A stretch of 35,795 nucleotides of DNA from an uncultured Parabacteroides sp. (GTDB taxonomy: Bacteria; Bacteroidota; Bacteroidia; Bacteroidales; Tannerellaceae), in NCBI GenBank assembly GCA_947036995.1, contig CAMQTD010000008.1, positions 1 through 35,795 of the forward strand, read 5' to 3'. The position numbers were made by a program, and so were the translations under genes. This document shows, one piece after another, positions 24,970 to 33,442 of the stretch; the stretch's first letter is position 1; each line of letters begins with the position of its first letter. The notes beneath the pieces are model-generated. The model ran no database searches. It saw only the letters and a list, made by a program, of their open reading frames with translations, and was not told the DNA's origin.

Positions 24970-26826
24970 TTAACGCTTAAAACGAGACTGAATCTCATCA
25001 TCAGCAAGCATTGAAATAATAACTTGTCCTTCTGGAGTAAAACTTGACGAAGTCGACCCGAACAAATCAGCAATCAAATGATCCATCTCTTCATTCGAAA
25101 GTGATTTACCATATGATATTGCCGAACTTTTGGCTAAAGCAAGTGCAATTGATTCCGAAATAATATCACAATGTTCACAACCTGTTTCAAGTGCCCTCGA
25201 TACTACATCTTGTAACAACTTAATATGATCAGAATTCTCGAATCCAATTGGGAAAGCTAGAATCGAATAGTTGTTACTGCCAAGAAAATTCAATTCAATA
25301 CCTGCATAGTTCAAGGCATCAAGTAAAGAAGGTATAATAGACATTTCAATTTGTGTAAACTGAATTATCTCCGGAAACAGCAAGCGTTGTGCATGAATAC
25401 AATTATTCTTAATATTTTTCAATAAGCCATCATACAATACACGCGTATGTGCCCTATGCTGATCAATCAATGCTAAACCTGATTTTAGCGAGGTGACAAT
25501 ATATTTTGATTTATATTGATAGCACTGCGTAAACGATTCTGACGAATGCGTATCTGCCGATTCAACATCAAAGAAAGTTGAGTTTTCAATTTGTGGAACA
25601 GTTAACGTCGGAATTTCTTCAAGTGCACTAGACAAAGCATCCTCTTTGTTCACTTCAAACTCATGAAACAGCGATGCCCAATCCGGAGATGGCTCCACTG
25701 GTGTTACATTAAAGGGGTTGTAGCTATTGTTAACTTCGACTGTAGGCGAATATCCTCTACTCATTTTAGATGACACTTCTGAAAAAACAGGAATTGAAAC
25801 AGCATCTTGTAAATCAAAATCGATCGATGGTATTGAGCTTGATTTTGCCAAAGACTCTTTAATTGCTGATTGAATAATTTGCCATATTGGCAATTCATTT
25901 TCAAATTTAATCTCTGTTTTTGTTGGATGTATATTTACATCAATCGTAGAAGGATCAATTGTCAAGTAGATAAAATAATCAGGCATCTCTCCCACAGGAA
26001 TCAAATGTTCATAAGAAGCAATTACGGCTTTGTGAAAATAGGGATGTTTCATGTAACGACCATTGACAAAAAAACAATTTAACGCACCACGTTTACGTGT
26101 TGAGTCTGGTCGTGCCACAAAGCCTAATATATCGACTAATGACGTAGAAACTTCTAGCGGAAGCAGTTTATTATTTAGATTTTTACCAAAAACAGAAATA
26201 ATACGTTGTCGCAGTACTGAGCTTTCCAATGCAAAAACCTCTACGTTATTATGCGTTAACTGAAACGAGATCGTGGGATAAACAAGTGCAACGCGTTCAA
26301 ATTCTGTAATAATATTTCGAAACTCAGTCTCATTTGATTTTAAAAATTTACGTCTAGCAGGCACATTAAAAAATAAGTTCTTAACAGAAAAGATCGATCC
26401 TGTATCACAAGATACAACCTCGGTTCCAGTTACCTTAGAACCTGCTATAGAAATGCAAAAACCTAATTCAGCATTCTCCTGGCGTGTTTTGAGTTCCACA
26501 TGAGCTACTGCAGCAATAGAGGCTAATGCTTCTCCTCTGAATCCCAATGTTTCGAGTAAGAACAGGTCGTCAGCGGTAGAAATCTTCGAAGTTGCATGAC
26601 GTTCAAAAGCCATACGAGCATCTGTTTCAGACATCCCTTTACCATTATCTATCACTTGAATCAACGTCTTTCCCGAATCAATTACAACCACATGAATTGC
26701 TGTCGCTCCTGCATCAATTGCATTTTCAACTAGCTCCTTCACTACAGATGCTGGACGTTGTATAACCTCTCCTGCAGCAATTTGGTTCGCGATCCCATCT
26801 GGGAGTAAATGAATTACATCACTCAT
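24970..26826 (-). CDS. mutL: DNA mismatch repair protein MutL
   Basis: 618 aa. The N-terminal GHKL ATPase has all its motifs: ELVENAIDAGA (about 31-41), DNGKGM (about 60), TSKI and LGFRGEALASIAAVA (about 95). The transducer domain follows, with NCFFVNGRYMKHPYFHKAV and DVNIHPTKTEIKFENE. The C-terminal dimerisation domain contains DQHRAHTRVLYD (about 453) where endonuclease-type MutL has DQHAxxExxxxE, and FTPEGQV (about 596) where the zinc motif CPHGRP would be. So it probably lacks the nicking activity. It couples MutS recognition to downstream repair. The ATG overlaps the preceding small gene by 4 nt; it is the last gene of the envelope-chaperone operon. Confidence 0.96.
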   Translation of the reverse strand: MSDVIHLLPDGIANQIAAGEVIQRPASVVKELVENAIDAGATAIHVVVIDSGKTLIQVIDNGKGMSETDARMAFERHATSKISTADDLFLLETLGFRGEALASIAAVAHVELKTRQENAELGFCISIAGSKVTGTEVVSCDTGSIFSVKNLFFNVPARRKFLKSNETEFRNIITEFERVALVYPTISFQLTHNNVEVFALESSVLRQRIISVFGKNLNNKLLPLEVSTSLVDILGFVARPDSTRKRGALNCFFVNGRYMKHPYFHKAVIASYEHLIPVGEMPDYFIYLTIDPSTIDVNIHPTKTEIKFENELPIWQIIQSAIKESLAKSSSIPSIDFDLQDAVSIPVFSEVSSKMSRGYSPTVEVNNSYNPFNVTPVEPSPDWASLFHEFEVNKEDALSSALEEIPTLTVPQIENSTFFDVESADTHSSESFTQCYQYKSKYIVTSLKSGLALIDQHRAHTRVLYDGLLKNIKNNCIHAQRLLFPEIIQFTQIEMSIIPSLLDALNYAGIELNFLGSNNYSILAFPIGFENSDHIKLLQDVVSRALETGCEHCDIISESIALALAKSSAISYGKSLSNEEMDHLIADLFGSTSSSFTPEGQVIISMLADDEIQSRFKR

Positions 26827-27128
26827 TTTAAAAATATAAACCAGAAAACGACTAACAATAAAGCCAATACTATCGCTAACTTCACATTTACATATTTACG
26901 ACTTTGTGTAGTTTCACCCGCTTCAACTCTTTTTTTCAAATGTGTTGTTCCATGAATAAAGGTACCTTTTATATTTGGTTTATACTCTTCATCAGATACA
27001 ACAATACCCATCTCTTTTTTTGTTTTAAGGATACGTTCATCTAAAGCCTCTTTTCTTGAATCCCAATAAATTGGTTTATGATTAAAGGAACGAGGACGTC
27101 GGTTATTGTAAAATGATAGTAAAGCCAT
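26823..27128 (-). CDS. Small protein with C-terminal membrane anchor, unknown function
   Basis: 101 aa. A soluble basic region (about 1-78) with RPRSFNHKPIYWDSRKEALD and a charged helix is followed by one strong hydrophobic segment at 83-100 (VKLAIVLALLLVVFWFIF) at the very C-terminus. This predicts a tail-anchored protein with the bulk in the cytoplasm. I know similar conserved proteins next to mutL in Bacteroidales but no function. The gene lies 26 nt after the OstA-like gene and overlaps mutL by 4 nt, so the two are likely co-translated. Confidence 0.82.
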   Translation of the reverse strand: MALLSFYNNRRPRSFNHKPIYWDSRKEALDERILKTKKEMGIVVSDEEYKPNIKGTFIHGTTHLKKRVEAGETTQSRKYVNVKLAIVLALLLVVFWFIFLK

Positions 27129-27154
27129 AATAATTCCTTTTTAATATATTGATC

Positions 27155-28756
27155 TTATCGCACAAATTTAGAACTTCTTTTTGGAGAATCACCTGCTGCT
27201 CTTTTAATTTTTGTGAAAATATCCTGTTTATCCTTCGGACGAAGATATTCAAACCATTTAAAATCTTGCAAAAACTTAGATTCTGCAAGAATCTCAGCCA
27301 ATGGTGTCATCTTACCTTCTACTGCAGGCCAAAACTTTATACGTTCCAATTTATTCTCTTTTAAGAGGATTGATAGAAAACCACTCTTTGTTTTGTTATT
27401 ACCAATAATCCCTTTACCCTCTTCAATTGGATAGTAAATTGATTCGGCACTACCTTCAATTAAAATTTCTCGTAGCTCCCCCTTCTCAAAAAAAGCTTTA
27501 AGATCATTCCCTTTCATCTGATTATAGTATGCAGAGTCTATTTCTTGTACTGAAAATGCATACTCTTTTACATGAATAAAATCGATTGTGCTATCATTCG
27601 GATAAATATGAATGGTATCTCCACTTAATTGCTGCGTTTGATTCCATAAAATGGGATTTTTGTACATACAAAGAACTGAATCTCGCGTACTATATTGCAT
27701 AGAATCACATACGCCCTGTATATCCGTACGAAAAAAACGCACACCATCATAAGCTCTCATCTCTCTATAAATTGAGTCTACTGTTTGCATTATTATTGAG
27801 TCTGCATGCAAGTACAGTGTATCCTGCGTCGAAGCTTCGACTAACATAGCTTTTTCTGTAGCAAAAGCATATTGAGTCTTTTCGTTATAGTATCCATAAT
27901 CCCCATAAAGCTCAACTTGTTGCAGTGTATCTTTAATAAACATATTACCAAAAGCCTCTCCTACTCCCAATGCTCGATTGAATGAAACTGAATCTCCCTC
28001 CAGTATCTTTGATCCTGAAACAATACGAGATCGATCTAATAACATTGAAGTATTCTTTGCTGTATCGTACCATCCAAGCGAAGAGTAAACAGTAGTACTA
28101 TCCGAAACAATAGTAGATGGACCTAATATTGTTGCTATTTTATATTCTGTATTGTAGCGTAGCGTATCCGAAAAAAGCATCATTTGAGGATTTTCAAGTA
28201 CCACGCTATCATTAAAAATGGCTAATTGTGTTGTTGGAGAATATTCGCCAAAATAGGACGAAAGTTCATTCTCTGCATCAACAATTATTCCTCCATCAAA
28301 ATAATAACCCAAATCGGTCAAGCGATCATAGTTTAAGCTATCCGTAAAGAGTGTAACATCACGGTTAAGCATACGCACATTAACACGTATCTTTGCTAGC
28401 TGCGTGTTACCATTATAATGCAAATAATCACCATAGATAAACAATGTATCACCTTGTTCTAACCTTACATTTCCAAATGCTTCGAGTGTATTATCTAATT
28501 CATAGAAATAGGCACTATCACAGAACATATACGAACTATCGTGTCTGAAAACAACGTTCCCTACAAGTAATTGCGCATCTGCGATACGATCTTTATCAAA
28601 AGAAAGTCTATCAACATGCTCAATATAGATCATCTTCTTAGGAGTCGAATCTGAAGGATCTACATTCTGAGCAAAACCTGAAAAAACAAACAGGCACAGA
28701 ACAACGAATAGTAGTATTTTGTGCCTGTCGAATATTTTTATTGAAATTTTATGCAT
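27155..28756 (-). CDS. OstA/LptA-like periplasmic beta-repeat protein
   Basis: 533 aa. There is an N-terminal signal peptide (hydrophobic core at about 15-28, ending FSGFAQ). Then OstA/LptA-type beta-repeats: AQLLVGNVVFRHDSSYMFCD, EAFGNVRLEQGDTLFIYGD, GVGEAFGNMFIKDTLQQVEL and further copies up to about 440, many containing the motif GN-V with D-S-L. The C-terminal 100 residues are basic with fewer repeats. LptA-type proteins bridge the periplasm for LPS transport. This one is about three times longer than E. coli LptA (185 aa) and might span more of the bridge alone, but lacks the LptD barrel. It lies 18 nt after the SurA-like gene. Confidence 0.85.
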   Translation of the reverse strand: MHKISIKIFDRHKILLFVVLCLFVFSGFAQNVDPSDSTPKKMIYIEHVDRLSFDKDRIADAQLLVGNVVFRHDSSYMFCDSAYFYELDNTLEAFGNVRLEQGDTLFIYGDYLHYNGNTQLAKIRVNVRMLNRDVTLFTDSLNYDRLTDLGYYFDGGIIVDAENELSSYFGEYSPTTQLAIFNDSVVLENPQMMLFSDTLRYNTEYKIATILGPSTIVSDSTTVYSSLGWYDTAKNTSMLLDRSRIVSGSKILEGDSVSFNRALGVGEAFGNMFIKDTLQQVELYGDYGYYNEKTQYAFATEKAMLVEASTQDTLYLHADSIIMQTVDSIYREMRAYDGVRFFRTDIQGVCDSMQYSTRDSVLCMYKNPILWNQTQQLSGDTIHIYPNDSTIDFIHVKEYAFSVQEIDSAYYNQMKGNDLKAFFEKGELREILIEGSAESIYYPIEEGKGIIGNNKTKSGFLSILLKENKLERIKFWPAVEGKMTPLAEILAESKFLQDFKWFEYLRPKDKQDIFTKIKRAAGDSPKRSSKFVR

Positions 28757-28774
28757 AATTTAATTGATCAATGA

Positions 28775-30136
28775 TCACTCTTTTACCCAGCCTGCATATT
28801 TAAATTCACACTTCTGCCAATCTGGGGCAATACGTACATACGTATCTTTTTGTTTCTCAATAATCCATTTATCCAATACTTCGGCACGTTTTTTTGACTC
28901 TACAATAGATTTCAGCGCTTGAAAATCGTCAGACATATTTGCTTTATGTCCTTCAACTTTATTTGTAAGTTTGACAATCGCAACGATCTCTTTTTGATTT
29001 GCATTAATCATGACGAAAGGTTTAGAGATATCGCCAATTTTCATTTCATAAACAAGCTTACCTATCTCTTGTGGTAATTCGTGCATCTCAAAATCAGACG
29101 TATTCATGTATTGACCTTCTGGATTTTGATTCACCATTATACCTTTATTGTTTCGTGTATTTTTGTCATAAGAAACAAAAGTTGCTGCTTCTTCAAAAGG
29201 GAATTTTGCTGCAACTAAGTCAGCATGTAGTGAATCCATCTTTACAATCGCCTCATTAATCTCTTTTTCAGCAGCTTTCGGCTTTAACAGTATATGTTTA
29301 CAGTTAATACGATCTCCACGTTTTTCAATTAATTGAATAATATGAAAGCCATATTCAGTCTCAACAATTTTAGATACGCGCTTAGTATCTGACAAGTTGA
29401 AAGCCACATTTGCAAATTCAGGTAGTAAAGAGCCTTTACCCGTAAAACCAAGCTCTCCTCCTCTTTTTGCAGATTCTGGATCTTCAGAATACATACGAGC
29501 TAGTGATGAAAATTCTCTTTCTCCAGAATTTATTTGCTCTGTAAATTCGCGTAGTCTTGCTTTAATAGCATCAGTCTCTTCAAAAGGAATTTTAGGCTCC
29601 CTGGTAATAATCTGTACATTTACAGTTGTTGGAATAAAAGGTAAACTATCTTGAGGAAGTTTGTTATAATATTTACGCACATCAGAAGGTGTCAACTTAA
29701 TTTCACCAATAATCTGTTGCTGCATCTGCTGAACGATCTGTTGTTCTTTGATCATCTCTTTACGATCGTCTTTAATTTGAGAAATCTTTTTGTTGAAATA
29801 TTCCTCCAATTTCTCCTTAGATCCGATCTGATTCGCTGCATAATTCAACCAACGTTCAGTATCTTGAATCACTTGTGATTCATTTACAACGATACTATCC
29901 AATTCAGCTTGGTGAAGGTATAATTTCTGTATCGCCATTTGCTCTGGAATTACACAGTACGGATCACCATCCAATCGAGCGCCCTCATTTTGCATAAAAA
30001 GACGTTGAGATTCTACATCTGAGCGTAAAATAGCTTCATCTCCCACTACCCAAACAATCTCATCAATTACATTTTGTTGTGCAAAAAGCACACTTGAACA
30101 GCATGTTAAAACAAATAAACTCAAAAAACGTCTCAT
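28775..30136 (-). CDS. SurA-type periplasmic chaperone with two parvulin domains
   Basis: 453 aa. The signal peptide (MRRFLSLFVLTCCSSVLFAQ) is followed by a SurA-like N-domain (VIDEIVWVVGDEAILRSDVE at about 22-41, with a coiled, Gln-rich helix near 130). The first parvulin domain is at about 165-280, with SLARMYSEDPESAKRGGELG and LSDTKRVSKIVETEYGFHII. The second, more degenerate one is at about 283-395 (CKHILLKP, then DISKPFVMIN). The layout matches E. coli SurA. It should guide unfolded outer-membrane proteins to the Bam complex. Between a SurA-like lipoprotein (30 nt upstream) and the OstA-like gene. Confidence 0.9.
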   Translation of the reverse strand: MRRFLSLFVLTCCSSVLFAQQNVIDEIVWVVGDEAILRSDVESQRLFMQNEGARLDGDPYCVIPEQMAIQKLYLHQAELDSIVVNESQVIQDTERWLNYAANQIGSKEKLEEYFNKKISQIKDDRKEMIKEQQIVQQMQQQIIGEIKLTPSDVRKYYNKLPQDSLPFIPTTVNVQIITREPKIPFEETDAIKARLREFTEQINSGEREFSSLARMYSEDPESAKRGGELGFTGKGSLLPEFANVAFNLSDTKRVSKIVETEYGFHIIQLIEKRGDRINCKHILLKPKAAEKEINEAIVKMDSLHADLVAAKFPFEEAATFVSYDKNTRNNKGIMVNQNPEGQYMNTSDFEMHELPQEIGKLVYEMKIGDISKPFVMINANQKEIVAIVKLTNKVEGHKANMSDDFQALKSIVESKKRAEVLDKWIIEKQKDTYVRIAPDWQKCEFKYAGWVKE

Positions 30137-30166
30137 TTAATATCTTTTTATTTATACACTTCTTTT

Positions 30167-31015
30167 TTATTCAGAAACATACGCATCTCCCGAAAGGATA
30201 GCCTGGTTATATAACTCATTTTCAAAATCTCGTAAAAAAACAATCCGTCTTTCATTAATCAATGCCTCATGAATCTTTGGCTTTGCATATTCAAACGGCT
30301 CCAATGCTCCTTTCAATAAGAATTCATTGATACTGACTAAATAAACATATGAAGAATCTTCAATATTAATCGATCTGTTGTTCTTTAAATAACGCGTCGG
30401 ATTATCTATCTTGGTTGGTAATTTATTTATCACATCACCAAAATCAATCCATCTATCATAAAAATATTCATATTTGACAGCATATTGCAAGCTGTACTTT
30501 TCTATTTTCTCAATATCTTCTTCTTCAAACGACTTCAACGTTTTTTCAATGTCGTTCAAATTTGGTGCATCTTTCGGTATTTTAAGAAACAATCCTTTTA
30601 TTAGATTCCGATCCAACAAAAAATCCGACGAGTGATCTGCTAAATGACTTTTCATATCTTCTTCAGAAATTTGTGGCGACAATTTAGTCTTGACCAGCAT
30701 CTCTTGATAACGATATTTCAAAAGAGCATCCCGATAAGCATTCACCAATGCATCAATCTCAGGCTGTTTATTCGATAAATTATGTTCAGCATGTGTAACA
30801 ACCAGTTCGTCGGTTACCCACTTCCTTATATAATTTTCCATAATCAATAAACTATCAACTGAGCCCGACGATGTAACCATCAATGTTGATAAATCTTTTA
30901 AATATAACTCCTTTCCATGCACCTTTGCCACCAACTCTTTATTTTCTTCGTTAGATGGTGATACACAACTTATAGATGAAAGGATCAAAAGGATACAAAA
31001 AAGTGATATATTCAT
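30167..31015 (-). CDS. SurA N-domain-like lipoprotein without a PPIase domain
   Basis: 282 aa. A lipobox (LSSISC, C17) follows a short hydrophobic signal, predicting a lipoprotein. The rest is mostly helical and resembles SurA/PrsA N-domains (KVHGKELYLKDLS, then YIRKWVTDELVVTHAEHNL). No parvulin core is visible: the GGxLG/PVxS-type motifs are missing. I infer a chaperone-like helper of the next gene. First gene of the five-gene operon; a promoter box is just upstream. The family assignment is by appearance and is tentative. Confidence 0.72.
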   Translation of the reverse strand: MNISLFCILLILSSISCVSPSNEENKELVAKVHGKELYLKDLSTLMVTSSGSVDSLLIMENYIRKWVTDELVVTHAEHNLSNKQPEIDALVNAYRDALLKYRYQEMLVKTKLSPQISEEDMKSHLADHSSDFLLDRNLIKGLFLKIPKDAPNLNDIEKTLKSFEEEDIEKIEKYSLQYAVKYEYFYDRWIDFGDVINKLPTKIDNPTRYLKNNRSINIEDSSYVYLVSINEFLLKGALEPFEYAKPKIHEALINERRIVFLRDFENELYNQAILSGDAYVSE

Positions 31016-31041
31016 TTTCTTCTCATTTTTTAATCAAAGGG

Positions 31042-31066
31042 CAAATATAAGTATGCCACAAAAATA
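31042..31066 (-). promoter_or_regulatory. Promoter region of the SurA/OstA-like/mutL operon
   Basis: Two TAnnTTTG matches lie close together on the minus strand: TATTTTTG (31066-31059) and TATATTTG (31049-31042), the latter giving a leader of about 20 nt. No clear -33 box is seen for either. Confidence 0.55.
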
Positions 31067-31160
31067 GCACTATTCTAAGATAAAATATAATATATCTAGA
31101 ATATGATTGTCCTAAATTACTCTTTTTTATATTATAGAGATCAATTTAGCCATTTTAAAC

Positions 31161-31196
31161 AGAAAAAAAGTCGGAAATGCAAAACACTTCCGACTT
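31161..31196 (-). terminator. Intrinsic terminator after recQ
   Basis: AAGTCGGAA (31168-31176) pairs perfectly with TTCCGACTT (31188-31196), and the minus strand continues as seven Ts (31163-31169). It is about 20 nt after the recQ stop and closes the clpP-clpX-recQ operon. Confidence 0.88.
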
Positions 31197-31216
31197 AAAT
31201 ATAAATTCTAGACAAC

Positions 31217-33397
31217 TTAATTTGCCATTTCAGATAAAAACTTAATTCGAACTAAACGAATCTCCTCTTCAGTATAGTCTGCTCCTAGCTCATCAATAGC
31301 CTCCGACAAACCATCTGTTTCAGATTCTTGAAAATATTCAAATACCTCTTGAATATGATCCTCGTCCATTACTTCATTCAAGAAATAATCAATACTGATA
31401 CGTGTTCCTGAATAAACAATTGCTTCAATTTCAGTCAACAACTCTGTCAGATCTAATCCTTTTGTCAATGCCAAATCATCCAATGCGACTTTGCGGTCGA
31501 TGCTTTGAACAATAAACACTTTCAATTTAGACTTGTTAGCCACTGTACGAACTCTCAAATCCTCTGGACGTTCAATATCATTCTCGTCAACATGACTTTT
31601 AATCAACGAAACAAACTCCTCACCATAACGTTTTGCTTTACCTGCACCTACACCTGGTATATTTTGCAATTCTTCTATCGTGATCGGATAAGTTGTTGCC
31701 ATTGCTTCAAGCGATGGATCTTGGAAAATAACAAATGGAGGGACACCCAATCGTTTCGAAAGTTTTTTACGCAAATCCTTCATCATTGAATAAAGTACTG
31801 GATCAACTGCGCAAGAACCTCCTCCTCTTATTGGAGCCTCATCATCCTCTTCCTCAAACTCATTATCTTCGGTTATTTTAAAAGAAACCGGCTTGGTCAT
31901 AAACGATTTACCTTGCTTAGTCATTTTAAGCAAACCATAGTTTTCAATATCCTTATCTAAATAACCCGCAATTAATCCTTGACGGATCACAGCATGCCAA
32001 ATCTTATCATCTTCATCCTGTCCTGAACCAAAAACATCCATTTCTTGGTGATTATACGACTGGATTTCTGATGTCTCTTTACCGATTAACATATTCACTA
32101 CATAATCGGCTTTTACTTTTTCTTTTAATGCAACTACCACTTCCAGGACAGCCACAAGTAATTCTTTTGCTTCCACTTGCTTTTTAGGGTTCAAACAATT
32201 ATCACAACATCCACAATTTTCTTCTTGGAATTCTTCGCCAAAGTAATGCAAAAGCACTTTACGCCTACAGACAGAGGTTTCCGAAAAAGCAGCTGTTTCT
32301 TGCAACAGCTGGCGACCAATTTCTTGTTCGGCAATCGGTTTTCCCTGCATAAACTTTTCAAGTTTTTGAAGATCTTTGTAAGCATAGAATGCAACACATC
32401 GTCCTTCTCCACCATCACGTCCTGCACGACCTGTTTCTTGATAATAACCTTCAAGACTCTTCGGAATATCATAATGTATTACAAAACGCACATCAGGCTT
32501 ATCAATTCCCATACCAAATGCAATCGTAGCCACAATCACATCTACCTTTTCCATCAGAAAAGCATCTTGATTGGCCGATCGCATATGAGAATCCATACCT
32601 GCATGGTAAGGTAATACTTTAATCCCATTTGCTTTTAGTATATCCGAAAACTCTTCTACTTTTTTTCTACTTAAGCAATAAACAATACCAGATTTACCTT
32701 CTTGGGATTTAATATATTTAATAATTTCACGATCGATGTTACTTTTTTTCTGTCTAATCTCATAATAAAGATTCGACCTATTAAAAGATGACTTGAAAAC
32801 ACGTGCATCTACCATACCTAGGTTCTTCTGAATATCATGCTGAACTTTCGGTGTTGCAGTAGCTGTTAGTGCAATCAATGGACGTTTGCCTATTTCTGCG
32901 ATAATGGGACGAATTCTGCGGTATTCTGGTCGGAAGTCGTGCCCCCATTCAGAAATACAGTGTGCTTCGTCAACGGCATAAAACGAAATCTTAATATTGC
33001 GCAAGAACTCAATGTTCTCCTCTTTAGTCAATGATTCTGGAGCCACATAAAGCAGTTTTGTTTTACCACTTAATATATCCGCCTTCACGTGATCAATAGC
33101 CGTTTTATTTAACGACGAATTGATAAAATGAGCAACACCATCCTGTTCACTAAAATTGCGCATAGCATCTACTTGATTTTTCATCAACGCAATAAGAGGT
33201 GAAATAACAATCGCTGTCCCTTCCATCATCAACGAAGGGAGCTGATAGCATAGTGATTTACCACCACCTGTCGGCATTAATACAAAAGAATCTTCTCCTG
33301 CTAACACATTTTTAATAATCTCCTCTTGATTGCCTTTAAAGGTGCCAAATCCAAAATATCGCTTTAATTCTTCTGTCAAACTATCCATCTTTGCCAT
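31217..33397 (-). CDS. recQ: ATP-dependent DNA helicase RecQ
   Basis: 726 aa from the ATG at 33397 (the frame also reaches a TTG at 33403). The superfamily 2 helicase core has MPTGGGKSLCYQLP (Walker A, K47), AVDEAHCISEWGHDFRPEYR (DEAH, about 141) and ETGRAGRDGG. The RecQ zinc site is CRRKVLLHYF...CGCCDNC (about 375-403). An acidic linker (EEEDDEAP) leads to an HRDC domain at about 535-605 (VPPFVIFQDPSLEAMA, IPGVGAGKAKRYGEEF). A helix-rich extension of about 110 residues beyond HRDC makes it longer than E. coli RecQ (about 610 aa). It unwinds DNA 3'-5' in recombination repair. It is 45 nt downstream of clpX. Confidence 0.95.
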   Translation of the reverse strand: MAKMDSLTEELKRYFGFGTFKGNQEEIIKNVLAGEDSFVLMPTGGGKSLCYQLPSLMMEGTAIVISPLIALMKNQVDAMRNFSEQDGVAHFINSSLNKTAIDHVKADILSGKTKLLYVAPESLTKEENIEFLRNIKISFYAVDEAHCISEWGHDFRPEYRRIRPIIAEIGKRPLIALTATATPKVQHDIQKNLGMVDARVFKSSFNRSNLYYEIRQKKSNIDREIIKYIKSQEGKSGIVYCLSRKKVEEFSDILKANGIKVLPYHAGMDSHMRSANQDAFLMEKVDVIVATIAFGMGIDKPDVRFVIHYDIPKSLEGYYQETGRAGRDGGEGRCVAFYAYKDLQKLEKFMQGKPIAEQEIGRQLLQETAAFSETSVCRRKVLLHYFGEEFQEENCGCCDNCLNPKKQVEAKELLVAVLEVVVALKEKVKADYVVNMLIGKETSEIQSYNHQEMDVFGSGQDEDDKIWHAVIRQGLIAGYLDKDIENYGLLKMTKQGKSFMTKPVSFKITEDNEFEEEDDEAPIRGGGSCAVDPVLYSMMKDLRKKLSKRLGVPPFVIFQDPSLEAMATTYPITIEELQNIPGVGAGKAKRYGEEFVSLIKSHVDENDIERPEDLRVRTVANKSKLKVFIVQSIDRKVALDDLALTKGLDLTELLTEIEAIVYSGTRISIDYFLNEVMDEDHIQEVFEYFQESETDGLSEAIDELGADYTEEEIRLVRIKFLSEMAN

Positions 33398-33442
33398 ACT
33401 CAAAATATATTTTGTGTAATCATCGGTTTTTTATACGTTAAG

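Noticed and set aside
27103-27288. 61-aa frame spanning the end of the OstA-like gene and the start of the next
   Set aside because: Overlaps two better-supported genes in another frame and has no family resemblance.
32177-32614. 145-aa plus-strand open frame inside recQ
   Set aside because: It is antisense to conserved RecQ helicase and zinc motifs and resembles no family; a shadow of coding bias.
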